A DNA stretch of 64,000 nt, taken from assembly GCA_038329845.1 (NCBI GenBank), contig JBBQNJ010000006.1, positions 1 to 64,000 of the forward strand, given 5' to 3'. Below are positions 26,361 through 35,713 of this stretch, piece by piece. This DNA comes from JBBQNJ01 sp038329845. GTDB taxonomy: Bacteria > Planctomycetota > Phycisphaerae > Tepidisphaerales > Tepidisphaeraceae. The notes beneath the pieces are model-generated. The model did no database searches and had not been told where the DNA came from. It saw nothing but the letters and a program-made list of their open reading frames with translations. The translations under genes were made by a program, and so were the position numbers. Position 1 is the first letter of the stretch. Every line of letters begins with the position of its first letter.

Positions 26361-26873
26361 ATTTTTTCACCACGAAGGCTCGAAGAACACGAAGAAAAAG
26401 AGAACTCAGAGACGACGAGGGTCAAATTTTCAGGCCTCATGGAATTTTTCGATGAATGCCATCTCGAATCAGTTCTACGTTGAAGTTCACGAGGAACCCA
26501 ACGCGGATATGTTTTAACTTCATGTAGGTCAATAACTGGGCTTCGTAGAGCGGGATCCTTTTCTCAACCGATTTCGCCTCCACGATGATGCAGTCCTCGA
26601 CCAGCAGATCGATCTTCAACGAGCTGTCCAACGTCATCCCGTCATACACAATCGCCACCGGCGATTCCCGCTCGGCCCGCAGTCCGCGCTTGGTCAACTC
26701 ATATTGCAGGCATCGACAATAAACCGACTCCAGCAATTCCGGCCCTGGAGACCGATGCACGCGGAAAATCGAGTCCATAACTTCCCTCGCCACCCGTTCG
26801 ATTTCCGGCGATGTATTTTCTCCAAACGGCATCGCAATCCCTTCGTGTCCTTCGCGGCTTTGTGTTAAAAAAT
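26361..26873. mobile_element. 513-bp cassette with about 34-bp terminal inverted repeats carrying a GxxExxY gene
   Basis: The left end (26361-26394) and right end (26841-26873) are imperfect inverted copies. Both begin ATTTTTT and share the CACGAAG-type core; the inner 26 bases match at 21 positions. The only gene inside is the GxxExxY gene. The cassette sits between moxR and the DUF58 gene, which would otherwise be about 60 bases apart. No transposase is encoded and no clear target duplication is seen, so movement would need factors in trans. Confidence 0.62.
26437..26832 (-). CDS. GxxExxY family protein (PD-(D/E)XK nuclease-like fold)
   Basis: The 131-residue protein matches the GxxExxY family: 'VMDSIFRVHRSPGPELLESV', 'CLQYELTKRGL', 'DLLVEDCIIVEAKSVEKRIP' and 'AQLLTYMKLKHIRVGFLVNF'. 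The D-x-V-E...E-x-K spacing resembles a PD-(D/E)XK nuclease core. The name-giving motif normally reads GLLESVY; here the Gly is Glu (ELLESVY). Function in the family is unknown. Genes of this type are scattered by unknown means in environmental bacteria, and this one lies inside a cassette bounded by inverted repeats. Confidence 0.85.
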   Translation of the reverse strand: MPFGENTSPEIERVAREVMDSIFRVHRSPGPELLESVYCRCLQYELTKRGLRAERESPVAIVYDGMTLDSSLKIDLLVEDCIIVEAKSVEKRIPLYEAQLLTYMKLKHIRVGFLVNFNVELIRDGIHRKIP

Positions 26874-26893
26874 CCCCCAGCCTTCGCGTTTAA

Positions 26894-28132
<1,239 letters not shown>

Positions 28133-28306
28133 CAGACCTCGTGAAAGAGTCGCTCGTGGGCGCGCCGCGCTGGCGCGTTCGATTTCAACATCGCGGGCGG
28201 CGGCATTGCGTCGCCGCGCCGGCCGCCGAGCCGCTTTATCGTCACGCTCCCGGCGCACTTAGGTATACCCGATCGTCCCGCAGACGTTGAACTTCCGCAA
28301 GCCTTC

Positions 28307-28678
28307 TCAACGAATCGGCGCCTCGGCGTCCGCGGCCGTCGGCACCGCCGAATCCAGATCATACTCGACGCCGATCGCCCACTGCCCATCGGTGCGATGA
28401 CGAATCCACCGAATTGCAAATACATGCCCGGGATCATCCCCGACCACCCGCGCCCCGCCCAGACGAAGGCGATACCGCACCCGACGATCCAGCGACGCCG
28501 GCGATCGCAAACCCGCGCCGTGGTCGCTGACGTCCACGACGAACACCTCCATCGCGTGGGCACGCGACTCGCCATCCAGCGGCGTCACGGTCGCCACGAT
28601 CCCGGCGGTCCGACGTTCACCGCGACGCCGTTCGGTGCCGTCGGCGATCGCGTCGGCAATTCGTTCATCCACGTTCAT
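28307..28678 (-). CDS. PilZ domain protein
   Basis: The 123-residue protein looks like a single PilZ domain. The c-di-GMP-binding pattern is present as an Arg-rich RRRGERR segment (18-24) and VVDVSDHGAGLRSP (D/N-x-S-x-x-G). The end is acidic. In this family it would bind c-di-GMP and control motility, adhesion or exopolysaccharide. It lies alone between moxR and pnp on the same strand, 174 bases before moxR. The ATG at 28678 is the only good start. Confidence 0.78.
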   Translation of the reverse strand: MNVDERIADAIADGTERRRGERRTAGIVATVTPLDGESRAHAMEVFVVDVSDHGAGLRSPASLDRRVRYRLRLGGARVVGDDPGHVFAIRWIRHRTDGQWAIGVEYDLDSAVPTAADAEAPIR

Positions 28679-28716
28679 ATGCTGGGTCCATGTTCCGCGA
28701 ACTCGGCCGGTATCTC

Positions 28717-28803
28717 TATCGCGCGCGGGAAACGGGACCCGAGCGAATCGCCCTTCTGGTCGAACGGGGGCGCGACAGCTTTATCGCGCGCGGGAAACGG
28801 GAC
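28717..28803. repeat. 22-bp perfect direct repeat between pnp and the PilZ gene
   Basis: The same 22 bases (TATCGCGCGCGGGAAACGGG plus AC) occur at 28717-28738 and 28782-28803, 65 bases apart start to start. They lie downstream of the pnp terminator and upstream of the PilZ gene. No coding or known regulatory role is evident. Confidence 0.8.
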
Positions 28804-28829
28804 TGCCCGGGCGCTGGTCGAGGAGGTAG

Positions 28830-28866
28830 AAAAAAGGCGGAACCCGCGCTGATCGCCGGTTCCGCC
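28830..28866 (-). terminator. Intrinsic terminator of pnp
   Basis: Read on the minus strand, a 9-bp perfect stem (28858-28866 GGTTCCGCC partner with 28836-28844 GGCGGAACC) around a 13-base loop runs directly into six T (28830-28835). It lies about 35 bases after the pnp stop. Confidence 0.9.
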
Positions 28867-28901
28867 AGGAAAATCCCGAAAAACGCCTTACGCGGTCGGC
28901 C

Positions 28902-31175
28902 TTAGCGCGGCCCGCGTCCGCCGCGGTCGCCGCCGCGTCCACCGCGGTCGCCGCCGCGCCCGCCACGATCCCCGCCGCGACCGCCGCGATCGCCGTGGCC
29001 TTCGCCGCCTTCTTCGCCGCGATCGTCGCGGTTGGATCGCACCGGCTCCGGCTCGGTCTCGCCGAGTTCCTTCATCGCCTGCTTACGCGACAGCTTGATC
29101 CGGCCCTGGTCGTCGATCAACACCACCTTCACCTTCACCTCATCGCCCATCTTCACCACGTCATCGACGTTATCGACGTAGTGTTCGCTCAGCTCCGAGA
29201 CGTGGCAAAGCCCATCGGTCTCCGGGGCAATCTCGACGAACGCGCCGAACTCCTTGATGCTCACCACTCGCCCGGTGTAGATGCGGCCCACCTTCACCTC
29301 GGCCATCATCGCCTCGACAATATCGCGGCATTTCTCGGCCGCCGCGGCATCGACCGACGAGATGTAGACCGTTCCATCGTCCTCGATATCGACGCGGGCT
29401 CCGGTCTGTTCCTGGATGCCCTTAATGTTCTTGCCGCCCGGGCCGATCAGCTTGCCGATCTTCTCCGGGTCGATCTTCACCGTCAGCAGGCGCGGGGCCC
29501 ATTTGCTGATTTCGGCCCGGGGCTTGTCCAGCGTCTCGGCCATGACGTCGAGAATCTTCATCCGCGCATCGCGGGCGCGGTGCAGGGTCTGGCGGATGAT
29601 GTCGTGGGTGATCCCCTCGGTCTTGATGTCGAGCTGGATCGCCGTCACTCCATCACGCGTTCCGCAGACCTTGAAATCCATGTCGCCGAAGTGGTCTTCC
29701 TCGCCGAGAATGTCGGTCAGCAGCACGCTCTTGCCGTTTTCCTGAACCAAACCGACGGAAATGCCCGCCACCATCTTGCGGATCGGCACCCCCGCATCCA
29801 TCAGCGCCAGGCATCCGCCGCAGCTCGAGGCCATCGACGATGAGCCGTTGGATTCGAGAACGTCGGAGATGATCCGCACGGTGTAAGGGAAGTCTTCCAG
29901 CGGCGGCAACACCGCCACCAGGCTTCGCTCGGCCAGGGCGCCGTGGCCGATCTCGCGCCGGCCCGGGCCGCGGATCGGACGGACCTCACCGACGCTATAA
30001 CTGGGAAAGTTGTAATGGAGCATGAACTTCTGGGAGTATTCGTCGATCAGCCCGTCCACGAGCTGCTCATCGGAACTGGTGCCCAGCGTCACGGTACACA
30101 TCGACTGGGTTTCCCCGCGGCTGAAAACTGCCGAGCCATGCACTCGCGGCAGCACGCTCACTTCGCAGGTGATCGGCCGCACCTCGTCGAACTTCCGCCC
30201 GTCCGGACGCACGCCGGCGAGGATCGCCTCGCGGGTCGCCTGCTCCTCGACGTCGGCGAAGACCTGGCGAATCTGCTTCTGTTTCTCCTTCGTCGCCACG
30301 ATCGCGGCATACGAAGCGTTGGGATCGGTCACCGACGGCGCCATTTCCTTAATCAAATCGTTGAGGATCGCATCGACCGCCTCGGCCCGTTCCTGTTTGC
30401 CCGGCTTGCCCTTGACCAGCCGGATCTTGTCCGTCACGCGGGCGCGGATCGCATCGACGAACGCCGGATCGGGAGCCTTGACATCGCCCGCCTTGGCCTT
30501 GCCCACCTTGGATTGCAGCTCTTCGATCATCCCGACGATCTCGAGCACCGCGTCATGCCCGAACTTGATCCCGTCGGCGACGATATCCTCGGGCACCTCG
30601 CGCGATCCGACTTCGATCATGTTCACGAAATGGCGCGTCCCGGCGACCACCAGGTCCATCTCACTTTCCTCGACCTGCTGGACCGTCGGGTTCAGCACGA
30701 ACTGCCCGTCGATCCGCCCTACCCGCACATGCGCTGTCGGATGGGTAAATGGAATGTCGCTGATCGAGATCGCCGCGCTGGCCGCGATCCCCGCGAAAAT
30801 GTCGGGATCATTCTCCCCGTCGAAGCTCAGCACGTTCAGGTGGATCTGCACCTCATCCATGAACCCCTTGGGAAACAGCGGGCGCAGCGGCCGATCGATC
30901 AGGCGGGCGGTGAGAATTTCTTTATTGGTCGGACGCCCCTCACGCTTCATGAAGCCGCCGGGAAACTTCCCCGCCGCCGCCCGACGCTCGCGGTAATCGA
31001 CCTGGAGCGGGAAAAAGTCGATCCCCTCCCGAGGCTGGGCCCGCACCACGGCGCCGAACACTACCGTATCACCGTACTGCACCGTCACCGACCCGTTGGC
31101 CAGCTTGGCATAACTGCCGGTCTCGATCGCCAGCGTCCGGCCACCGATGTTCCGTTCAACTCGAATCGCCTGCAT
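28902..31175 (-). CDS. pnp: Polyribonucleotide nucleotidyltransferase (PNPase) with RGG-repeat tail
   Basis: The 757-residue exoribonuclease has both RNase PH-like domains ('FFPLQVDYRERRAAAGKFPG', 'RLIDRPLRPLFPKGF', 'GETQSMCTVTLGT', 'SSSMASSCGGCLALMDAG'), a KH domain (GPGGKNIKGIQEQTGARVDI) and an S1 domain (GRVVSIKEFGAFVEI). It degrades mRNA 3' to 5' with phosphate. After the S1 domain comes an extra tail of about 45 residues rich in RGG and GGD steps, in a 7-residue period, as in eukaryotic RNA-binding RGG boxes. The start is the ATG at 31175 (MQAIRVERNIGG); the longer upstream frame is not coding. It follows rpsO, the common bacterial order. Confidence 0.97.
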   Translation of the reverse strand: MQAIRVERNIGGRTLAIETGSYAKLANGSVTVQYGDTVVFGAVVRAQPREGIDFFPLQVDYRERRAAAGKFPGGFMKREGRPTNKEILTARLIDRPLRPLFPKGFMDEVQIHLNVLSFDGENDPDIFAGIAASAAISISDIPFTHPTAHVRVGRIDGQFVLNPTVQQVEESEMDLVVAGTRHFVNMIEVGSREVPEDIVADGIKFGHDAVLEIVGMIEELQSKVGKAKAGDVKAPDPAFVDAIRARVTDKIRLVKGKPGKQERAEAVDAILNDLIKEMAPSVTDPNASYAAIVATKEKQKQIRQVFADVEEQATREAILAGVRPDGRKFDEVRPITCEVSVLPRVHGSAVFSRGETQSMCTVTLGTSSDEQLVDGLIDEYSQKFMLHYNFPSYSVGEVRPIRGPGRREIGHGALAERSLVAVLPPLEDFPYTVRIISDVLESNGSSSMASSCGGCLALMDAGVPIRKMVAGISVGLVQENGKSVLLTDILGEEDHFGDMDFKVCGTRDGVTAIQLDIKTEGITHDIIRQTLHRARDARMKILDVMAETLDKPRAEISKWAPRLLTVKIDPEKIGKLIGPGGKNIKGIQEQTGARVDIEDDGTVYISSVDAAAAEKCRDIVEAMMAEVKVGRIYTGRVVSIKEFGAFVEIAPETDGLCHVSELSEHYVDNVDDVVKMGDEVKVKVVLIDDQGRIKLSRKQAMKELGETEPEPVRSNRDDRGEEGGEGHGDRGGRGGDRGGRGGDRGGRGGDRGGRGPR

Positions 31176-31235
31176 GTAACTGATCCTCTTCCGGCCTGAA
31201 AGGTGGGAAAACAACGGCAGATGCTTTTTCAAGAA

Positions 31236-31367
31236 GGCCACAGATGGACACAGGCGGGCACGGATCGACCGAACCGACGAGGTTCGTCGGCGGCCCCTGC
31301 GGGAGCATGATCGATCCCAGCAACCGGGCCGCGCAGGCCATGCGCGCTTGTGTGCATCTGTGGCGCC
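31236..31367. repeat. Small inverted-repeat element between rpsO and pnp
   Basis: About 132 bases are bounded by imperfect inverted ends: CCACAGATGGACACAG near 31238 and the reverse complement of CCACAGATGCACACAAG near 31363. Inside, CCGACGA and TCGTCGG form a 7-bp hairpin. The arms resemble those of non-autonomous elements, but it may be only a decayed remnant. It lies in the 391-base gap between pnp and rpsO. Confidence 0.45.
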
Positions 31368-31486
31368 GGCGATACCCAATGTTTGCGAAGTCGCCGTCTC
31401 AGGCCAATGGACGGATTTCCGCAAGGGCGCCGACGGGAAACTACACCCCGTGGGGTTCCTGAAAAAAACTGCGAATCCAAAAAGGG

Positions 31487-31549
31487 AAAACCTTCGACGT
31501 TGCCGGCCCCGGGCCGAAACGTCGAAAGGGAGGCGTATCGACGCCTCCC
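31487..31549 (-). terminator. Double hairpin terminator after rpsO
   Basis: Read on the minus strand, the first hairpin (31528-31549) is a perfect 9-bp stem GGGAGGCGT/ACGCCTCCC with a CGAT loop. The second (31493-31526) has a 9-bp stem TTCGACGTT/AACGTCGAA with an inner GC-rich stem, followed by TTTT at 31487-31490. Together they should limit readthrough from rpsO to pnp, so pnp probably also has its own promoter in the remaining gap. Confidence 0.8.
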
Positions 31550-31566
31550 CGAACAAAAATCTCAAT

Positions 31567-31836
31567 TTATTTACGAAGCCCCAGCCGCTGAATGATCCGC
31601 TGATACCGCGATCGGTCCTCGCGGGTCAGATATTTCAAGAGCTGATTGCGACGACTCACCAGCTTGAGCAGTCCACGGCGGGATGAGTGATCCTTCTTAT
31701 GCACATCAAAGTGCGACCGAAGTTCATTGATCCGCGTGGTAATCAGCGCGATCTGAACTTCCGGCGAACCGGTATCCTTGTCATGAACTTTGTATTCTCC
31801 AACGATCTGCTGCTTCGCTTCGGCCGACATCGACAT
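31567..31836 (-). CDS. rpsO: 30S ribosomal protein S15
   Basis: The 89-residue protein has the exact usual length of S15 and its hallmarks: 'DTGSPEVQIALITTRINELR', HFDVHKKDHSSRRGLLKLV and 'RRNQLLKYL'. It binds 16S rRNA helix 20-22 early in 30S assembly. The start is chosen at 31836 (MSMSAEAKQ) because GGGAGA lies 7 bases upstream; an internal ATG at 31830 is the alternative. It precedes pnp on the same strand, as in many bacteria, but with two hairpin terminators between. Confidence 0.97.
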   Translation of the reverse strand: MSMSAEAKQQIVGEYKVHDKDTGSPEVQIALITTRINELRSHFDVHKKDHSSRRGLLKLVSRRNQLLKYLTREDRSRYQRIIQRLGLRK

Positions 31837-32000
31837 CAAACTTCTCCCAGACACCAAGCCGCCAGCCTAAGCCAGCCTGCCGGTCCTAACAGGGCGCCCG
31901 GACCGCGCACGCGGCCACCCAAGGCGAACCAGACACACTAGACCATCGCCCGGACGAATGCAAGGCAACCGCGCCCCGCAAAAACGCCAAAATGAGCCGG

Positions 32001-32660
32001 TCATTCTTCCGGGCGCGCGACATCGCGGGGTTCCTCGAGGATCGTGAACTGGCGGGTCTGCGGGTCGAAGGCGAACAGTTCGGCGGTGCGGATCTTGAAC
32101 ATCCAGCCGTGCAGATACAGCGAACCCTCGGTGAGGCGGCGTTGCACGCATCCATAGCTGCGAAGGTTCTCCAACGCCAGCAGCACGTTCTCCTCCGCCG
32201 CCGCCGTCGCACGGTCGACCGGGTCGGTGAGATGGGCATAGTCGCGCAGGATGGTTTGCCGAACCGGCTCGGCCAGCTCCAGCCATCGGTGCAGATGAGG
32301 CAGTTCGGTTGACTTTTTATCGTCGTCCAGCAAGGCGCGCATCGCCCCGCACTGAGTGTGTCCGCAGACGACCACATCCGTCACCCGCAGGGCGCTGACG
32401 GCGAACTCGATCGCCGCGGCCGTCGAGTTCAGGGTTCCGGCGGCATCCGCGGGGGGCACGATGTTGCCGACGTTTTTTACAACGAACAAATCGCCCGGCT
32501 GGCTGTGGGTGATCAACTCCGCCAGCACGCGCGAGTCCGAGCAGGTGATGAACAGTGAATGAGGATCCTGCCCATCATGCGCCAGCCGATGAAACAACTC
32601 GCGATATTTTCCGATGTCCTCGTTGCGGAACCGATGAACGCCGTCGATCAACTTCTGCAT
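32001..32660 (-). CDS. Beta-class carbonic anhydrase
   Basis: The 219-residue enzyme interconverts CO2 and bicarbonate in the cytoplasm. Zinc ligands and the Asp-Arg dyad are visible: ITCSDSR (Cys40, Asp42, Arg44) and CGHTQCGA (His101, Cys104). 'NVGNIVPP' is the conserved loop near the active site. There is no signal peptide. The start is the ATG at 32660 (MQKLIDGVHRF), which is the normal family beginning; a 13-residue longer form is possible. It stands alone upstream of rpsO. Confidence 0.95.
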   Translation of the reverse strand: MQKLIDGVHRFRNEDIGKYRELFHRLAHDGQDPHSLFITCSDSRVLAELITHSQPGDLFVVKNVGNIVPPADAAGTLNSTAAAIEFAVSALRVTDVVVCGHTQCGAMRALLDDDKKSTELPHLHRWLELAEPVRQTILRDYAHLTDPVDRATAAAEENVLLALENLRSYGCVQRRLTEGSLYLHGWMFKIRTAELFAFDPQTRQFTILEEPRDVARPEE

Positions 32661-32897
32661 AATTGGCCGATCGTAGGCGCTGCCGATCCAAGCCGCCATC
32701 GAAGCAACGCAAACCGTCGACGGCCGATCTCAAATCCGAAATATGAAATCACTGCTGTTCGGATCACGTTGGCGAGGAAGTCAGAATCACTTTGATTTCA
32801 TTGGTCGAAACGAGCCTCATGCGATTTTTCGATTTCAACTTCGACACCCTGATTTCCCCTTTTCGTTCCCCGCCGGCGCTCGGCGATGCTGGCGGGC

Positions 32898-33130
32898 ATG
32901 CACTCTGGCAGATTCATCTTCGCCCAACTTCTGGACCTGCTCTCCCGCTATGAGTTCGCCCGATGCGTCAGCCGTTACGACGGCAATCGCAAGGTGCGCA
33001 GCTTCTCCTGCTCCGGACCAGTTTCTGGTCATGCTCTTCCCCCAGCTCACCTACCGTCAATCTCTGCGCGACATCGAATCGTGCCTGCGCGCCTTTCCCC
33101 AACAACTCTATCATCTGGGGATCCGCTCCG
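32898..33130 (+). pseudogene. Fragment of an IS4-type transposase (DUF4372 N-terminal domain)
   Basis: About 80 residues of the N-terminal DUF4372 domain remain. 'SGRFIFAQLLDLLSRYEFAR' and 'RKVRSFSC' are in one frame; a +1 frameshift near 33012-33020 then leads to 'DQFLVMLFPQLTYRQSLRDI' and 'ESCLRAFPQQLYHLGIRS' in another. Similarity stops near 33130, and no catalytic DDE part remains. This is a dead insertion-sequence remnant upstream of the methyltransferase remnant. Confidence 0.8.
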
Positions 33131-33225
33131 GTCGAAACTGCCATCGAAGCAACATTGGTTTATCCCACTTCTTCGCGGTCCGGACATTGCACGATGGCGA
33201 GCGGAGCCGTCAGCGCAGATGATCC

Positions 33226-34033
33226 TTGGGCAGGATCCGGAAGCGGGTAAGGGGATCAGTGAGTCGAAAATGAAGCGTGAACTGCCCAAGACATTCGCAG
33301 ATCTGAGGCAGTTTGAGGGCACAAAGGATCGACCCTTGCGCGGCACAGTGCGCGGCACGGCCCTTTACAAGCAATACTTCGATTCCACGGATCCGTTCTA
33401 TTCCATGTATAATATCGGCCCCTACACGCTTTCGCCGTGGAAGGTCGTGTGGCCGGAGGTCGGGCACACGGTTCGCGCCGGGGTTTGTGGACCACGGCAG
33501 TTTGAAGCGAAGTAACATTTCAGCCGAATGCCGGCACGTTGATTCTGAGGCTGATATCGCGGGTCAGCAGACAGACCCAACTTGACTGAGGCCGCAAAAA
33601 CGGGAATCGCGGCAGACGGCTGAAGTGTTACGAAGCGAAAAAGTGCGTCCTTCCGGACTACACTATCGTCTTCGTTGAGTGCAAACACCAAGTCGAGGCG
33701 GATTACCTCGCGGGTGTTCTCAACTCGTCACCTTGTCGGGCTGCCGTCGCCGGATACGTCGCGCTTCATCCTTCGCCCCACATTCTTGAGCACATACGAA
33801 TTCCAAAATACGATTCGACGAATCCCCACCATCGGGCGCTCACGCAGGTGTCGGCCAAATGCAGGAAGGCGGCACGCTGTGAGGACCAGGCTCTTGACGC
33901 ACTCGAGCTAGAATTGGACGCCACTGCAGCGGCTCTTTGGGAAATTACGCATGCGCAGCTGGACGCGATGCGGGCCGAAACACTCGATGAGCAGCCTGAG
34001 AACGCGGAGGAGACTTCCGCGGTGGAAGACTAA
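33226..34033 (+). pseudogene. Remnant of a DNA N6-methyltransferase C-terminal (target recognition) region
   Basis: Two pieces in different frames resemble the C-terminal part of large type II / Eco57I-like restriction-methylation proteins. The first, to the stop at 33515, reads 'RELPKTFADLRQFEG', 'ALYKQYFDSTDPFYSMYNIG' and 'PYTLSPWKVVWPE'. The second, from about 33617 to 34033, reads 'LPDYTIVFVECKHQVEADYL', 'AGVLNSSPCRAAVAGYVA' and 'HPSPHILEHIRIPKYDSTNP'. About 100 bases of unrelated sequence separate them, and no SAM-binding or NPPY motif remains. It is a decayed restriction-modification gene. Confidence 0.72.
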
Positions 34034-34301
34034 GTGGAGACACAATCCGGCATGATTACCTCGCAGCCGATCGCGAGTGACACGCTTGTCCGCTCAACCA
34101 ACGAACTCTACCGCCCCTACGATACCGGCCGTGTGCAGAAGCTCCGCAACGGGCAGACGAAGGTCGAGTTCCCCGTCCTCGAAGATGTTCTTCGCGTGCA
34201 GCGAGACATTCTGTTTCGTCGTCTGGAACAGCTCGGCGATCTCCGCCTGGCGTCAGCCAGATCGTTTGCCCCCCGACCCGAAGGTTCAACCGGGTTTGAC
34301 C
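34034..34301 (+). other. Open stretch after the methyltransferase remnant, probably part of the same decayed locus
   Basis: A frame from the GTG at 34034 directly after the remnant stop reads 'NELYRPYDTGRVQKLRNGQ', 'TKVEFPVLEDVLRVQRDIL' for about 85 residues, then runs into the dispersed repeat at 34302 and continues only as repeat sequence. It could be the start of a second restriction-modification component cut off by the repeat. I do not recognise a domain. Confidence 0.4.
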
Positions 34302-34463
34302 GTGATTGGAACAGACCGGCGCGCTGCGGCTGCCGCCTTTGGCCGGGAGCGGCGAAATCCCCTGCGCGACGACCTGGCCTGCGTGGCCTTCTGGTATCCA
34401 ACCCTCCCACGGCGCCGTTCCCCGAACTGCCGGGCAAGGACGACCTCGAGGTGCGATAGGGAC
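34302..34463. repeat. Dispersed repeat, copy 1 (162 bp)
   Basis: This copy begins GTGATTGGAACAGACCGGCG and ends GATAGGGAC. Its first 77 bases or so match copy 2 (42616-42813) with about two differences; the later part shares blocks with an insertion in copy 2. It is a direct repeat of copy 2, and the two bound an 8.15-kb stretch. The minus-strand reading AAAGGCGGCAGCCGC is common to both. Confidence 0.88.
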
Positions 34464-34590
34464 TGCATTTCCGCCCAGCCCGATTGGCGAGTGCGCCAAA
34501 AATTTGCCGGCAATGCCCTGTAAAGCCGAATTCATTCCTATTGTAAAAACAGTTTTCATCGTAACTTACAGTATTTTTTATACTCGTTCC

Positions 34591-34627
34591 ATCTTTCTCT
34601 TGCATTTTGTGAAAGATCGTGTAATAA
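34591..34627 (+). promoter_or_regulatory. Putative promoter and operator of the LacI-type regulator
   Basis: In an unusually AT-rich stretch, TTGCAT (34600-34605) and TAATAA (34622-34627) are 16 bases apart. A perfect 7-bp inverted repeat ATCTTTC (34591-34597) / GAAAGAT (34611-34617) overlaps the -35 and spacer, a plausible operator. The start of transcription would fall at about 34634, just at the GTG, suggesting a leaderless message. Confidence 0.5.
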
Positions 34628-34634
34628 TTAAGGC

Positions 34635-35690
34635 GTGGTCAGCCAGACAGCCATTGCCGACAAGTTGAACTTGTCGCCCGCGACGATCAGCCGGTGCTTG
34701 CGCAGTCGGTCGGGCGCCGATCCGAGTACCCGCGCACGGGTTCTGCGGGCGGCTTCGGAGATGGGGTATTTGCCCGGCGGGTCGGCCGGCTCGCGCCGGC
34801 GACCGGGTCGCCCGGCAACCCAGCCCGAACATCTGCTGACGCTCGCCGTCCTGGTGCAGATGGATGGTCCGAGCCTGCATCGCGGGGGGACGGTTTCGCA
34901 ACTCCTGACCGGAATGAGCGCCGAGATCGGCGGCGGCAACGCGGCCTTGGCCGTGCATCACGTGGCGCCCGAGGATCGCCTGGCCATCGGCGATCCCGAG
35001 CATCAGCCGGCAACCCTGCGGTTCGGACATGCCCGCGGCACCATCCTGATCCGGCATTTCGACCCCGCGGCGGTGCGCTCGCTGGCCCGACAATTGCCGT
35101 GCGTGAGCGTCGTCCTGGATTACACGGAACTGGGGGTCGATTGCGTGGACAGCAATCAGCGCTTGGGGATCGCCCAGGCGGTGCGATGCCTGGCGAAGGC
35201 GGGGCATCGCCGCGTGGGTTATGTCAGTGGTTTGGAACCTCAGAGTTGGGCTTGGGCGCGACTGGGCGCGATGCCCGAAGCGCTTGGCATGTCGGGGTTG
35301 GCGGTCGAACCAACGGCGATCCTCAATGAATTGATCCATCCCAAGGCACCGGGTGAGCGGATCGCCGACATGGCGAGATTGATTCGTGAAGGGGTTGGCG
35401 GGTGGATTTTCGTATCCGACACCGAAGCCTACGACGCGATCGTGAAGCTGCGGCAACTGGGGCTGGACTGTCCCCGCGATTTTTCAGCCATCGGTTTCAA
35501 TGCCTACCCGGCACCTCCGGGCCTGCCGACGTTGACCAGCGTTCGCAACCGCTACGAAGCGATCGGTTCGGCCGCCGTGCGCCGGCTGTTCGAAAGGATC
35601 GATCGCCCTGCCGATGCGCGGCAGCACGTACAGATTGAATGTGAACTTGTCGAGGGGGAAACCACCGGGCCGTGGTGCCCGGGGAAGTAG
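34635..35690 (+). CDS. LacI-family transcriptional regulator
   Basis: The 351-residue protein has an N-terminal LacI helix-turn-helix (VSQTAIADKLNLSPATISRC, hinge 'RVLRAASEMGYLPGG') and a C-terminal periplasmic-binding-type domain. 'CVSVVLDYTELGVDCVDSNQ', 'AGHRRVGYVSG', and 'FSAIGFNAYPAPPGLPTLTS' are typical. An extra Arg/Pro-rich stretch (GSRRRPGRPATQ) sits at the hinge. An in-frame stop at 34629 forces the GTG at 34635 as the first start. It probably controls the sugar-related genes downstream (PEP-CTERM protein to GH2), in response to a glycan breakdown product. Confidence 0.9.
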   Translation: MVSQTAIADKLNLSPATISRCLRSRSGADPSTRARVLRAASEMGYLPGGSAGSRRRPGRPATQPEHLLTLAVLVQMDGPSLHRGGTVSQLLTGMSAEIGGGNAALAVHHVAPEDRLAIGDPEHQPATLRFGHARGTILIRHFDPAAVRSLARQLPCVSVVLDYTELGVDCVDSNQRLGIAQAVRCLAKAGHRRVGYVSGLEPQSWAWARLGAMPEALGMSGLAVEPTAILNELIHPKAPGERIADMARLIREGVGGWIFVSDTEAYDAIVKLRQLGLDCPRDFSAIGFNAYPAPPGLPTLTSVRNRYEAIGSAAVRRLFERIDRPADARQHVQIECELVEGETTGPWCPGK

Positions 35691-35713
35691 TCACTCTTTT
35701 CGGAGGTCTCGCA

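Noticed and set aside
24422..26455. A 677-codon plus-strand frame across the BatA-like and DUF58 genes
   Set aside because: It is a shadow of the minus-strand genes; the translation has no family motif and is rich in Arg, His and Gln.
28905..29010. Regular GC-rich repeats in the pnp 3' end considered as CRISPR or satellite DNA
   Set aside because: They stay in the pnp frame and encode a 7-residue RGG-type repeat.
34277..34300. GGTTCAACC-type sequence considered as a tRNA T-arm
   Set aside because: No acceptor stem, anticodon arm or other tRNA parts surround it; no tRNA was found in the window.
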